A stretch of 64,000 bases of DNA from BJ22 sp021298375 (GTDB lineage Bacteria; Planctomycetota; Planctomycetia; Pirellulales; Pirellulaceae), in assembly GCA_046343015.1 (NCBI GenBank), contig JBKDOL010000030.1, positions 1-64,000 of the forward strand. Reading direction: 5' to 3'. Positions 52,137-60,359 of the stretch are shown piece after piece. The stretch's first letter is position 1, and every line of letters begins with the position of its first letter. A program made the position numbers and the translations under genes. The notes beneath the pieces are model-generated. The model saw nothing but the letters and a program-made list of their open reading frames with translations, did no database searches and was not told the origin of the DNA.

Positions 52137-52574
52137 ATGGATCGGTTTCTGCAGGCAGCGATTGAGGAAGCTCGCAAGGGGCTGGCTGAAGGTGGAATTC
52201 CGATCGGCTCAGTCCTCGTAATCGGCGGCCAGATTGTCGGCCGAGGCCACAACCAGCGGATCCAAAAAGGCAGCCCAACCTTACACGCTGAAATGGACTG
52301 TCTCGAAAACGCCGGCCGCCTCTCCGCCGCCGAATATGCCGAGGCGACACTGTATTCGACGCTCTCACCCTGTGACATGTGCAGTGGAGCCTCACTGCTC
52401 TACAAAATCCCCCGGATTATTGTCGGGGAGAATGTCAATTTTCAGGGACCCGAAGAATACGTCCGCCGCAGAGGGGTCGAACTCACCATCCTGAACGACA
52501 GAGAATGCATCCAGTTGATGCAGGATTTCATTCGCAACCAGCCGACCTTGTGGAATGAGGATATAGGCGTTTGA
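52137..52574 (+). CDS. Fcy1-like cytosine deaminase
   Basis: 145 aa zinc deaminase. Ligands H50 (TLHAEMD), E52, C79 and C82 (SPCDMC). Beyond the shared deaminase core, GRGHNQRIQKGSPTLH, CLENAGRL, TLYSTLSPCDMCSGA, IPRIIVGENVNF and the C-terminal LWNEDIGV follow yeast Fcy1 closely, and the length is similar. Fcy1 converts cytosine to uracil. This is unrelated to E. coli CodA, which is an amidohydrolase. ATG 52137 follows GGGAGGG; an upstream GTG at 52095 in frame is less likely. Possibly in one transcript with the upstream propeller gene. Confidence 0.9.
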   Translation: MDRFLQAAIEEARKGLAEGGIPIGSVLVIGGQIVGRGHNQRIQKGSPTLHAEMDCLENAGRLSAAEYAEATLYSTLSPCDMCSGASLLYKIPRIIVGENVNFQGPEEYVRRRGVELTILNDRECIQLMQDFIRNQPTLWNEDIGV

Positions 52575-52881
52575 CCGTCATGCGGTTCGCAGCTGCTCAA
52601 CCGCGGATGAGCTTCCGACAAGTCGCGCTCTAACCTGAATACGGGCTGCTGTCAGGCCGGAGTTTTCGCAGCGAATGCAGGGATGTCAAGTGAGCCAGCC
52701 AGCTCCCTGCGGAGCCTCCCGTTGGACAGCCACCGCAGACAGTTCGCTGGGCACAAGCCGCGGCGACGGGGTTCCACCGGTCATCATTTGGGTCTCGAGC
52801 GAATATGGTTTATACTCGCAACCGGTTGTGAATCGCGAACGTTCTGTCCCAGCCCACAAAGATTGCCATCCGCAGGCCTCC

Positions 52882-53886
52882 ATGAATCGCACTCCAGATA
52901 AAAACCGCCTGCCTGATGTCGATGCGGTGATTGAATTCATTCAGAAAATCAAACAGCGCGTCGGCACGGTCGTGGTGGGCCAGGATATTGTCGTTGAACG
53001 CCTGCTGATTGCCCTGTTCACCGGAGGCCACCTGCTGCTGCAAGGCGTCCCTGGCCTGGCCAAGACCCTGCTCGTCTCAGTCATCGGCAAGACCGTCGAC
53101 TTGGATTATGCCCGGGTTCAATTCACGATCGACCTCCTCCCCTCGGACATCTTGGGCTCGGAGATCCTCGACCAGCGAACCAACGAGTTCCGCGTGCATA
53201 AAGGCCCGATTTTCACCAACCTCCTGCTGGCTGATGAAATCAACCGGGCCGCCCCCAAAGTGCAGGGTGCTTTGCTCGAGGCGATGCAGGAACGGAAGGT
53301 AACCATTGGCAAAGAGACCTTCAAGCTGCCCGCTCCGTTTCTCGTGATTGCCACCCAGAATCCAATCGAACAAGCCGGGACATTTGAATTGCCCGAGGCT
53401 CAACTCGATCGCTTCATGATGCTCCACCGACTGGAATATCCGACGCCGGCTGAAGAAAAAGAAATTCTGCGCCGCAATCTGGCTCTCGGCGTTCGCCTTG
53501 AGGACCGAGGGGCCATCGCTCGCACCGAGTTCGACGTCCTCGAGAAAGAACCGGTTGGCTCGACCAAGGAGTTGATCCAGGCCATGCAGACCGTGCATGC
53601 GGTCCATGTAAGCGAGGTGTTTATCGATCACGTGGTTGAAATCGTTGATCGCACGCGGCGTCATCCGCTGCTTGAAATGGGCTGCAGTCCTCGCGCGGGG
53701 ATATCCCTGATCAAGGCCAGCCGAGCCCGGGCGCTGATCCACGGCCGTCACTATGTCACCCCCGAAGACCTGTTCGCCTTGGCGGAGGACGTGCTGCTGC
53801 ACCGGATCCGCCTGAGCTACGAGGCGTTGGCCGACGGACACACAGGCAAGTCCATCCTCAAAACGATTCTCAACGATTACACCTGA
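52882..53886 (+). CDS. MoxR-family AAA+ ATPase
   Basis: 334 aa. Walker A GVPGLAKT (residues 55-62), Walker B LLLADEINRA, and the sensor region ATQNPIEQAGTFELPEAQLDRF, which is the MoxR hallmark. Acts as a chaperone for the vWA proteins encoded downstream, probably inserting metal or maturing them. ATG 52882 is the family start; the longer upstream frame is not supported. First gene of the Bat block ending at 58414. Confidence 0.95.
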   Translation: MNRTPDKNRLPDVDAVIEFIQKIKQRVGTVVVGQDIVVERLLIALFTGGHLLLQGVPGLAKTLLVSVIGKTVDLDYARVQFTIDLLPSDILGSEILDQRTNEFRVHKGPIFTNLLLADEINRAAPKVQGALLEAMQERKVTIGKETFKLPAPFLVIATQNPIEQAGTFELPEAQLDRFMMLHRLEYPTPAEEKEILRRNLALGVRLEDRGAIARTEFDVLEKEPVGSTKELIQAMQTVHAVHVSEVFIDHVVEIVDRTRRHPLLEMGCSPRAGISLIKASRARALIHGRHYVTPEDLFALAEDVLLHRIRLSYEALADGHTGKSILKTILNDYT

Positions 53887-54043
53887 CCTTCTCCCGCATC
53901 GGTTCGAAAACAGAGGAAGGTCCCCATGATGGCTCGTGACTTCCTTGAGCCGATGCTTTTTCCAGCGTGTATTCGTGACCTAAGAAGCCGCTCCCTTTCT
54001 TGCTCTCCCGCCTCCTTCCCGCGACCAGCCCGGAACATCAGGA

Positions 54044-54913
54044 ATGACTCCCGTGTACGCCGAACTTGAATCGCTGGAGGTCCTCGATTGGCGACAATTT
54101 CTGATCGCGGTTCGGCGGCTTGCTGACAGCTTCAACTATGGAACGGATCGCTCGCCGTTTCTTGGCTCCGGGGTGGAGTATGTCCAGTCTCGGCCCTACG
54201 AATACGGCGATTCGGTCCGTTCGATTGACTGGCGGGTCACGGCCCGGACCGGCAGGTTCTTCGTCAAGCAGTTCGAGACTCCCAAGCAATTGCCGATTTA
54301 TCTGCTGCTCGACACCAGTGCCTCGATGGTCGTCAGCTCCCAGACCCGCAGCAAACTCGCAACCGCCTTGCAGATCGCCGGCGGGCTGGCGTTTGCCGGC
54401 TTGGATCGGGTCAGCCCCGTTGGCTTGCTGACGACAGGTGATGAATTCCGCCAATACCAACCGAGCCTCGCCAAAAGCCAGGTACTTCAGTGGCTGCATG
54501 AGCTGCGCCGTTTCAGGTTGGGGCAACAAACCGAACTGGCCAAACGCCTGACCGACTTAAATGCGCGGCTGGCAAATCGGGCGATGCTGATTGTGCTCAG
54601 TGACCTGCATGAACCAGCCGCGTTGGCCGCTCTGAAGTTGTCGGCCCAACGACATGACGTGGTCGTGCTGCAGCTTCGAGACCCGGCTGAGCGGCAATTG
54701 CCGGCCAGCGGGTTGATTCGCGCCCGCGAGCCTGAGACCGGGCGAGAGTTCGTCTTGAATCGTCGCTCAAAACTGATCGACCAGGCGGCGCTTGAACAGC
54801 AATTGAAACGGGCAGGAATTGACCACTTGTTGATCGACATTGACCAGAAATACGCCCATCGGCTGCGCTGGTTTTTTCGCTCCCGAGGTGGCTTAGGAGG
54901 TAAAGGGCGATGA
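54044..54913 (+). CDS. DUF58-family protein (vWA-like)
   Basis: 289 aa. The DUF58 signature R-x-Y-E-Y-G-D-x-V-R-x-I-D-W-R is present as RPYEYGDSVRSIDWRVTA, followed by a degenerate vWA fold with LLDTSASM. These proteins are the cytoplasmic partner of MoxR. The 3' end overlaps the next gene by 4 bases (ATGA). Confidence 0.93.
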   Translation: MTPVYAELESLEVLDWRQFLIAVRRLADSFNYGTDRSPFLGSGVEYVQSRPYEYGDSVRSIDWRVTARTGRFFVKQFETPKQLPIYLLLDTSASMVVSSQTRSKLATALQIAGGLAFAGLDRVSPVGLLTTGDEFRQYQPSLAKSQVLQWLHELRRFRLGQQTELAKRLTDLNARLANRAMLIVLSDLHEPAALAALKLSAQRHDVVVLQLRDPAERQLPASGLIRAREPETGREFVLNRRSKLIDQAALEQQLKRAGIDHLLIDIDQKYAHRLRWFFRSRGGLGGKGR

Positions 54914-55815
54914 TGCTCCATCGGTCTCCCCGGGCAGGACGGGTTCGTGATTCGATCGTGACCGCGATAAGCGGCTGGCTCCTCGTAACCCTGATGGCGG
55001 TCGTTGGGCAGGCCGCCGTGCGTGGCCCCGGGCAACAAGATCCAGGCGCGGCGACATCGGCCGCCCTCGATTCCTCAATCGCTTCCTCGACAGTCGGCTT
55101 TCCGGTGCGCATTGAGCAGTTGAAGCTGCCCGGAACGCGCTTGGTCAGTCGCCCGCTGGAGTCGCGGACAGAGCCCATCGTCGTGCGCGTCCTCGATGCG
55201 TTTGCACATGGCGATGGGTTTCGCTACGACCTGGAGGTGACCGGCTTCACCCCGGGAAAACACAACCTCTGTGAGGGCTTGGTGCGAGCTGACGGTTCGT
55301 CCGCTGCGGACCTGCCCGCGGTTTGGGTCGAGATTGCCACTCAACTTCCACCCGGGCAGATCAAGCCACATGAGTTGCAGCCATCGGCTCCACAAGTCCT
55401 GTCGCTGTACACCGGGCTGCTGATTGCGGCAGGGGGACTTTGGCTCCTCGGCTTGGCGGCGATCCTCTTCTGGGGCCGGGGTAGAGAGCATCATCTCAGC
55501 CAGCGCCGGCGACAGATGACGGTTGCCGATCGTTTGCGTCCGCTGCTGGAGCAGGCAGCTACCGGCCAACTTGCCAGCGTCGATCGCGCGGCACTGGAGC
55601 GGGTGCTGCTCGCTTTCTGGCGGAAAAAGCTGCGACTGGAGACGCTCCCGCCTGCGGAACTGATTCCCCAGCTGCGAAAGCATCCAGAGGCCGCTGGCCT
55701 GATGGAGCAACTGCAAACGTGGCTGCATGCCCCGCCAGGTGAGCAGCCGATCGACTGGCAATTATTGCTCGCTCCCTATCGGACGATGGACCTCGCCGAG
55801 TTGGAGTTGCCATGA
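54910..55815 (+). CDS. Bat-operon membrane protein
   Basis: 301 aa. One N-terminal hydrophobic segment (about 14-36), an extracytoplasmic beta-rich domain (65-175), a second membrane helix (176-196), and a C-terminal cytoplasmic helical part. It matches the position of the BatC/BatD-like or DUF4381-type protein between DUF58 and the vWA proteins; the exact family is not certain. It overlaps both neighbours by 4 bases, so translation is coupled. Confidence 0.8.
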   Translation: MMLHRSPRAGRVRDSIVTAISGWLLVTLMAVVGQAAVRGPGQQDPGAATSAALDSSIASSTVGFPVRIEQLKLPGTRLVSRPLESRTEPIVVRVLDAFAHGDGFRYDLEVTGFTPGKHNLCEGLVRADGSSAADLPAVWVEIATQLPPGQIKPHELQPSAPQVLSLYTGLLIAAGGLWLLGLAAILFWGRGREHHLSQRRRQMTVADRLRPLLEQAATGQLASVDRAALERVLLAFWRKKLRLETLPPAELIPQLRKHPEAAGLMEQLQTWLHAPPGEQPIDWQLLLAPYRTMDLAELELP

Positions 55816-56771
55816 GCGATTGGATCGCCCAAATCCCCGAATGGCTTTGGATCCCCAGCGGTTTTCGGCACCCTTGGGTTTTACTCTTGGAAGCCTTGCC
55901 GATGCTCTTGCTCGTCTGGATCTGGGGGCGACAGGGCCGAGCCGTCGCGGTCCCCGTTGACTACAGCTCAGTATCCGCCGGGAATTGGTGGAGAACGATC
56001 GTGAATCTCACCAGCTCCATGGCGCCCCTGCTGTTGGCGGTTGCCATCTGGCTCGCAGCCGGCCCGTTGCAACTGGGCAAGCCGCAAGCCCAGCGAAAAA
56101 TGACCAACATTTTGTTCTGCGTCGATGTTTCGGGGAGCATGGGTGTACCGTTTGGTGCCGGGACCCGCTACGACGCCTCCATGGCGGCGATCGAGCGTTT
56201 TATCGACCGCCGATCAGGCGACGCGTTCGGGCTGCAGTTCTTCGGCAACTCCGTGGTCCGCTGGACCCCGCTCACCACAGACCCGTCTGCCATCAAATGC
56301 GCCTTGCCGTTTATGCGACCGGATGTCGTGCCGATCTGGATGGCAGGCACGGCGATCGCGAATTCGATGCTCGACGCGCGGCGAGTCTTGCTGGAACAGC
56401 CCGAGGGAGATCGCATGATCATTCTCGTGACGGATGGCGTCAGCCCTGACCTGATGGAGGGAAACGATGTCGATATTGGCCGGCAATTGGCCGAGGCCCA
56501 AATCGTGGTCTACGGCATCCACGTGGCGGAGGGCGATGCGCCGGATGAGGTCGTGCGGATGGTGGCCAAAACGGGCGGAGACGTTTTTGCGGCCGATGAT
56601 CAAGCTGGCTTGGAGGAAGTCTTCGCCAAGATTGATGCCATGCAAAAGGCCGAAGTCGAGCGAACTGTCGCGGAGCAGCAGGATCACTTCGTGCCCTATG
56701 CCTTTGTCGGCCTGCTTTTGCTCGGTTTGTGGCTGATGGCGAGCTTCGGTTGGAGGTACACGCCATGGTAG
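55812..56771 (+). CDS. BatA-like vWA membrane protein
   Basis: 319 aa. Two membrane helices (about 18-36 and 61-80), a von Willebrand A domain with MIDAS motif DVSGSM at its start and the Thr/Asp sites in TAIANS and LVTDGVSPD, and a C-terminal helix (296-313). Aerotolerance/BatA group. Overlaps the upstream gene by 4 bases and the next by 7. Confidence 0.93.
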   Translation: MSDWIAQIPEWLWIPSGFRHPWVLLLEALPMLLLVWIWGRQGRAVAVPVDYSSVSAGNWWRTIVNLTSSMAPLLLAVAIWLAAGPLQLGKPQAQRKMTNILFCVDVSGSMGVPFGAGTRYDASMAAIERFIDRRSGDAFGLQFFGNSVVRWTPLTTDPSAIKCALPFMRPDVVPIWMAGTAIANSMLDARRVLLEQPEGDRMIILVTDGVSPDLMEGNDVDIGRQLAEAQIVVYGIHVAEGDAPDEVVRMVAKTGGDVFAADDQAGLEEVFAKIDAMQKAEVERTVAEQQDHFVPYAFVGLLLLGLWLMASFGWRYTPW

Positions 56772-57742
56772 TCGCCATTGTCGCCAGTAGCGTGCTCGCG
56801 ATCAGCCTCGTGGCCGAATGGCTGCACTGGCGCCGGACTCGCCGGATGGCTCATCTGGCCTTCGGCCCCAAGGGCCGGGCCAGCTTGTTGGGGCGGCTTG
56901 CCCCACTGCTGCGAATCGCCGCTCAAACTGCGCTGGGCTGGGGGCTGGCCACGCTGCTGATCATTCCTCCGCAAACGGTCGCCACCGGCGACGCGAGCAC
57001 CACTCAACCGCGACACGTCGTGATTCTGCTCGATGTGTCGCCGAGTATGCGGTTGGACGATGCCGGCCGCGACCGGCAGCTGTCGCGAATGCGTCGCGGC
57101 AAGGAACTTATTGAGTCGCTGTTTGACCGCGTGCCGATCCAGCAATATCGACTGAGCGTGATCGCTTTTTATGACAAGGCGATTCCAGTTGTCATCGATA
57201 CCCGTGATATTGAAGTCGTAAAAAACTGCTTCAACGATCTTCCCTTGAACTTTGCCTTTAAGGGAAAGCAGACCAATCTGTTTGCCGGATTGGATTCGGT
57301 CGCCGAGATCACCCGCCCCTGGAATCCGGACAGCACGGTGTTGATCATTGTGACCGACGGCGATACCGTGCCCGCGAGCGGAATGCCTAAACTTCCCGCC
57401 TCGATTTCGAGGACTCTGGTCGTCGGTGTGGGCGACCCGATTTCCGGAAAGTTCATTGACGGCCGGCAATCTCGGCAGGACATTTCCACGCTGCGACAAG
57501 TCGCGACCCGCATCGGGGGAGAGTTTCACAATGGAAATGAACAACACATCTCCACCGCCGCCATTCAGCGATTAACGGCCGAAACAGGGAGGAAAAAATT
57601 CCGGGAACTGACGGCTCGTGATTTCGCACTGCTAGCTGCCTTGTCGGGAGCCGCTTTGTTGGCAGTGCTCCCGGTTGGCCTGCACTATTTCGGAACAGCG
57701 GGCGGGAAAGCCTTCTTTTCCGCTCCGAACCCGAAAAAGTAG
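56765..57742 (+). CDS. BatB-like vWA membrane protein
   Basis: 325 aa. N-terminal helix, second helix around residue 65, a vWA domain with the MIDAS variant DVSPSM and IVTDGDTVPAS, and a C-terminal helix (290-315). ATG 56765 overlaps the preceding stop by 7 bases. Partner of the BatA-like protein. Confidence 0.9.
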   Translation: MVVAIVASSVLAISLVAEWLHWRRTRRMAHLAFGPKGRASLLGRLAPLLRIAAQTALGWGLATLLIIPPQTVATGDASTTQPRHVVILLDVSPSMRLDDAGRDRQLSRMRRGKELIESLFDRVPIQQYRLSVIAFYDKAIPVVIDTRDIEVVKNCFNDLPLNFAFKGKQTNLFAGLDSVAEITRPWNPDSTVLIIVTDGDTVPASGMPKLPASISRTLVVGVGDPISGKFIDGRQSRQDISTLRQVATRIGGEFHNGNEQHISTAAIQRLTAETGRKKFRELTARDFALLAALSGAALLAVLPVGLHYFGTAGGKAFFSAPNPKK

Positions 57743-57820
57743 GGCGTTCTGATTGGTTTTGGACGATTTGTCTGATAGTCTAGTAGGCATCGACGCCAAC
57801 TCACCCGGTGAGGATTGACC

Positions 57821-58414
57821 ATGCGAATTCTGCTACTGATGCTCTGGCTGCTCGTGCCCGTCGGGGCCTTGGCTTACCATTTCGGCCCCGGGCAGGCGCA
57901 CCTCCAAATGGACTCGGTGGCTGCTGTTCTGAAGTCAGCCCGCGCCGATGTCGCAGCAGAGCGGTGGGGAGCTGCACAAGCCGCTTTCGAGCAGGCGCTC
58001 TCCCAGACACCCGAAACGGAGACCAGGCTTCGGCAGGAACTGCGGCTGGAGGTCTGCAAGGCCCAGATGCTCAACCGGCAATTGCCGTCCGCCCATGATT
58101 CCCTCGTCGGTTTGATGGAAGAAGTCAACGCGGATCCCTCCACTCCGGAAAAGTTCGCCCAAGAAGTTCGAGCCGCCTTGGCCAGCTCACAGTACTACCT
58201 GACTTGGCTGCTGCGACTGGAGGGTCAGCCTCGGGAGCGGTGGGAGCCGGAGATCGAAGCCGCACGGCAGAATTACACGCTGCTTGCAGAACAAGCTGCC
58301 GCAAATGGCGATTCAGGCTCATTGAAACTGCGGAAGGAAGACCTCGAGTCGGCCGTCCGCTTGGCGAGGATGGACCTCGGGGAGCTGCAAGGTTTGCCGC
58401 TCCCCAGTCAGTGA
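57821..58414 (+). CDS. Bat-operon periplasmic TPR-like protein
   Basis: 197 aa. Signal peptide (residues 1-18), then a helical, Ala/Leu/Glu-rich sequence consistent with TPR repeats (AERWGAAQAAFEQALSQTPETETRL, LRQELRLEVCKAQMLNRQLPSAHDSLV). Resembles the small TPR member that usually ends Bat operons. ATG 57821 has GGTGAGGA 7 bases upstream. Begins 78 bases after the BatB-like gene. Confidence 0.75.
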   Translation: MRILLLMLWLLVPVGALAYHFGPGQAHLQMDSVAAVLKSARADVAAERWGAAQAAFEQALSQTPETETRLRQELRLEVCKAQMLNRQLPSAHDSLVGLMEEVNADPSTPEKFAQEVRAALASSQYYLTWLLRLEGQPRERWEPEIEAARQNYTLLAEQAAANGDSGSLKLRKEDLESAVRLARMDLGELQGLPLPSQ

Positions 58415-58884
58415 GAGGGTTGCAAATCGGGACCCGGTCGGCGTCCCTCCAAAAAACCCTCCAAGAACAAAGACCCGAACAATGGCGGAGGAAGCGGTCC
58501 GCTGCCCGATGGCTCTGGCAGTTAAGCCCCGTGAACCTGCAATGGGCCGCAAGTTAAGCCCAGAGCGGGGTTGCACTCCACAGATTTGCATTTAAATCCT
58601 TTGCAGTCCAAATCTTTGTACTTCAACGATTTGTTCACCCCAGGGCGTCTGAGACGCCCTTTTTTTTTGACTCGGCCGAGGAGTTTGCTTCTGAAAGAAG
58701 CCTTGGTCGAGCGAACCTCGCTTCGGGAGGAACGGTCTTGGGCTCATCTCCCTGTTCGGCTCTCTCGCTTGCGGAATCGCTTCGCTTGGAGATAGCCGGT
58801 AGCTTGGGGTCGACTGATTCTCGACAGCCCAAGGCTCCATTGGAAACAGGTTAAGGAACTTTTGTCTTGCGAAATGCGTGAGCC
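58415..58884. other. Spacer between Bat operon and rtcB-like gene
   Basis: About 470 bases. It contains one strong terminator (58642-58668) and A+T-rich stretches with loosely repeated aaatcttt-like words around 58570-58620. Short open frames here are not supported. An rtcB promoter must lie between the terminator and 58885. Confidence 0.5.
58642..58668 (+). terminator. Intrinsic terminator
   Basis: Perfect 8-bp hairpin (58642-58649 with 58653-58660, loop TGA) with nine T at 58660-58668. It ends the Bat transcript and insulates the rtcB-like gene. Confidence 0.9.
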
Positions 58885-60291
58885 ATGAACCGAAAAAAGC
58901 TGATTCAACTGGGAGTTCCTCCCGATGCCGTTCCGGCAGCGATTGAATGCATTCAAGCTGCGGCCGATCAGAAAGAGACTGCCGGCAAGCCCAAGCAGGT
59001 AGTGCCGCGGTTGGTCGCGGCTCCCCAGTCCTTTCTGGACGATGGGGTCTGGGGCCCTTTGGCCCGAGCAGTGATTGCCGAAACCGAAAACCTGAGCAGA
59101 GTGCGCGAGCCGATCGACTACCTCAGTTGGGGTGCCGACTTGGAGGAGACGGCTCATCAGCAGATGCGCAACGCCTGTCGCCTGCCGATTTCCCGGGCTG
59201 CCGCCCTGATGCCGGATGCCCATGTCGGTTACGGCTTGCCGATTGGCGGCGTACTGGCTTGTGAAAACGCGGTAATCCCCTACGGCGTCGGCGTTGACAT
59301 CGCCTGCCGGATGAAACTGACGATTACCGACCTGCCTGTCGAGCCGCTGCGGCGCAACGACGCGAGCGAGTGCCGGGAACTGGATCAGGCTTTGCAGCGC
59401 GGGACGGTCTTCGGTACCGGTGGCGTCTGGAAGCGGCCTCATGATCACCCCGTGATGGATGAGGATTGGACCGTCTCCGCAGTCACGCGGGAAATGCGCG
59501 ATCGAGCTTGGAAGCAACTGGGGACCAGTGGCAGCGGCAACCATTTCGTGGAGTGGGGGCTGCTGACTCTGCCCGAGACGCTCGAAGGGGTTCCCCGTGG
59601 CGAGTACGTCGCTTTGTTATCACACAGCGGAAGCCGGGGAACCGGTGCCCAAGTCTGTCAACGCTACACGCAGATCGCGCGGCAAAAGGCGCCGGCCTAT
59701 ATTCGCGATGACCCGCAGCTCTGTCATCTGGCTTGGCTCGACATGTCTACGAGCGAGGGGCAGGAGTATTGGGCTGCGATGAATCTGATGGGCCAGTACG
59801 CGCATGCCAATCACGAAGTGATTCACCGCAACGTCGTCAAGTTAGCCGGCGCCAGTGCCCTCGGTACCATCGAGAACCATCACAACTTCGCCTGGCTGGA
59901 AGAGCATGGCGGGCGGCAATGGTACGTACACCGCAAGGGGGCAACTCCGGCGGGTCCTGGCGTTTTGGGAATCATTCCGGGAAACATGGCTGATTCCTGC
60001 TACATCGTCCGGGGAAAAGGCCAAGCGAGCAGCCTCAACTCTGCCGCGCACGGCGCGGGCCGCGTGATGTCGCGAACGGCAGCCAAAAAGCAATTCCGCT
60101 GGGGACCGTGGCGCGAGCACTTGCGCGAGCGAAATGTGCGATTGCTCGCGGCTGGACTGGACGAAGTTCCCGGTGTCTACAAGGACATTCGGGAGGTGAT
60201 GGCAGCCCAACATGACCTCGTGGATATCGCCGGCGAGTTCATGCCGCGAATCGTCATGATGTGCGGCGACGACAGCCGGGCCGAGGATTGA
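58885..60291 (+). CDS. RtcB-family RNA ligase
   Basis: 468 aa. RtcB-type 3'-phosphate/5'-OH RNA ligase fold. PDAHVGYGLPIGG, VGVDIACRMK (the Mn-binding Cys-containing segment), SGSGNHFVEWG, LSHSGSRGTG, ENHHNFAW and the guanylation site SAAHGAGRVMSR are present. It would join broken or spliced RNA using GTP. The residues corresponding to PDCHxG and DIGCG differ somewhat (PDAH, DIACR), which places it in a divergent subgroup. Isolated between two strong terminators, so it is a single-gene transcript. Confidence 0.92.
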   Translation: MNRKKLIQLGVPPDAVPAAIECIQAAADQKETAGKPKQVVPRLVAAPQSFLDDGVWGPLARAVIAETENLSRVREPIDYLSWGADLEETAHQQMRNACRLPISRAAALMPDAHVGYGLPIGGVLACENAVIPYGVGVDIACRMKLTITDLPVEPLRRNDASECRELDQALQRGTVFGTGGVWKRPHDHPVMDEDWTVSAVTREMRDRAWKQLGTSGSGNHFVEWGLLTLPETLEGVPRGEYVALLSHSGSRGTGAQVCQRYTQIARQKAPAYIRDDPQLCHLAWLDMSTSEGQEYWAAMNLMGQYAHANHEVIHRNVVKLAGASALGTIENHHNFAWLEEHGGRQWYVHRKGATPAGPGVLGIIPGNMADSCYIVRGKGQASSLNSAAHGAGRVMSRTAAKKQFRWGPWREHLRERNVRLLAAGLDEVPGVYKDIREVMAAQHDLVDIAGEFMPRIVMMCGDDSRAED

Positions 60292-60319
60292 GCCCCTGCT
60301 GATTCTCAAGCACCCACCG

Positions 60320-60358
60320 ACTCGGCGCTATCCGAAAGGATGGCGCCGAGTTTTTTTT
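60320..60358 (+). terminator. Intrinsic terminator of rtcB-like gene
   Basis: A 14-bp stem (60320-60333 with 60338-60351, one G-U pair) closed by a GAAA tetraloop and followed by eight T. No T tract on the opposite strand. Confidence 0.95.
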
Positions 60359-60359
60359 G

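Noticed and set aside
53898..53915. GGTTCGAAA motif as part of a second tRNA
   Set aside because: No flanking T-arm, anticodon or acceptor pairing can be built around it.
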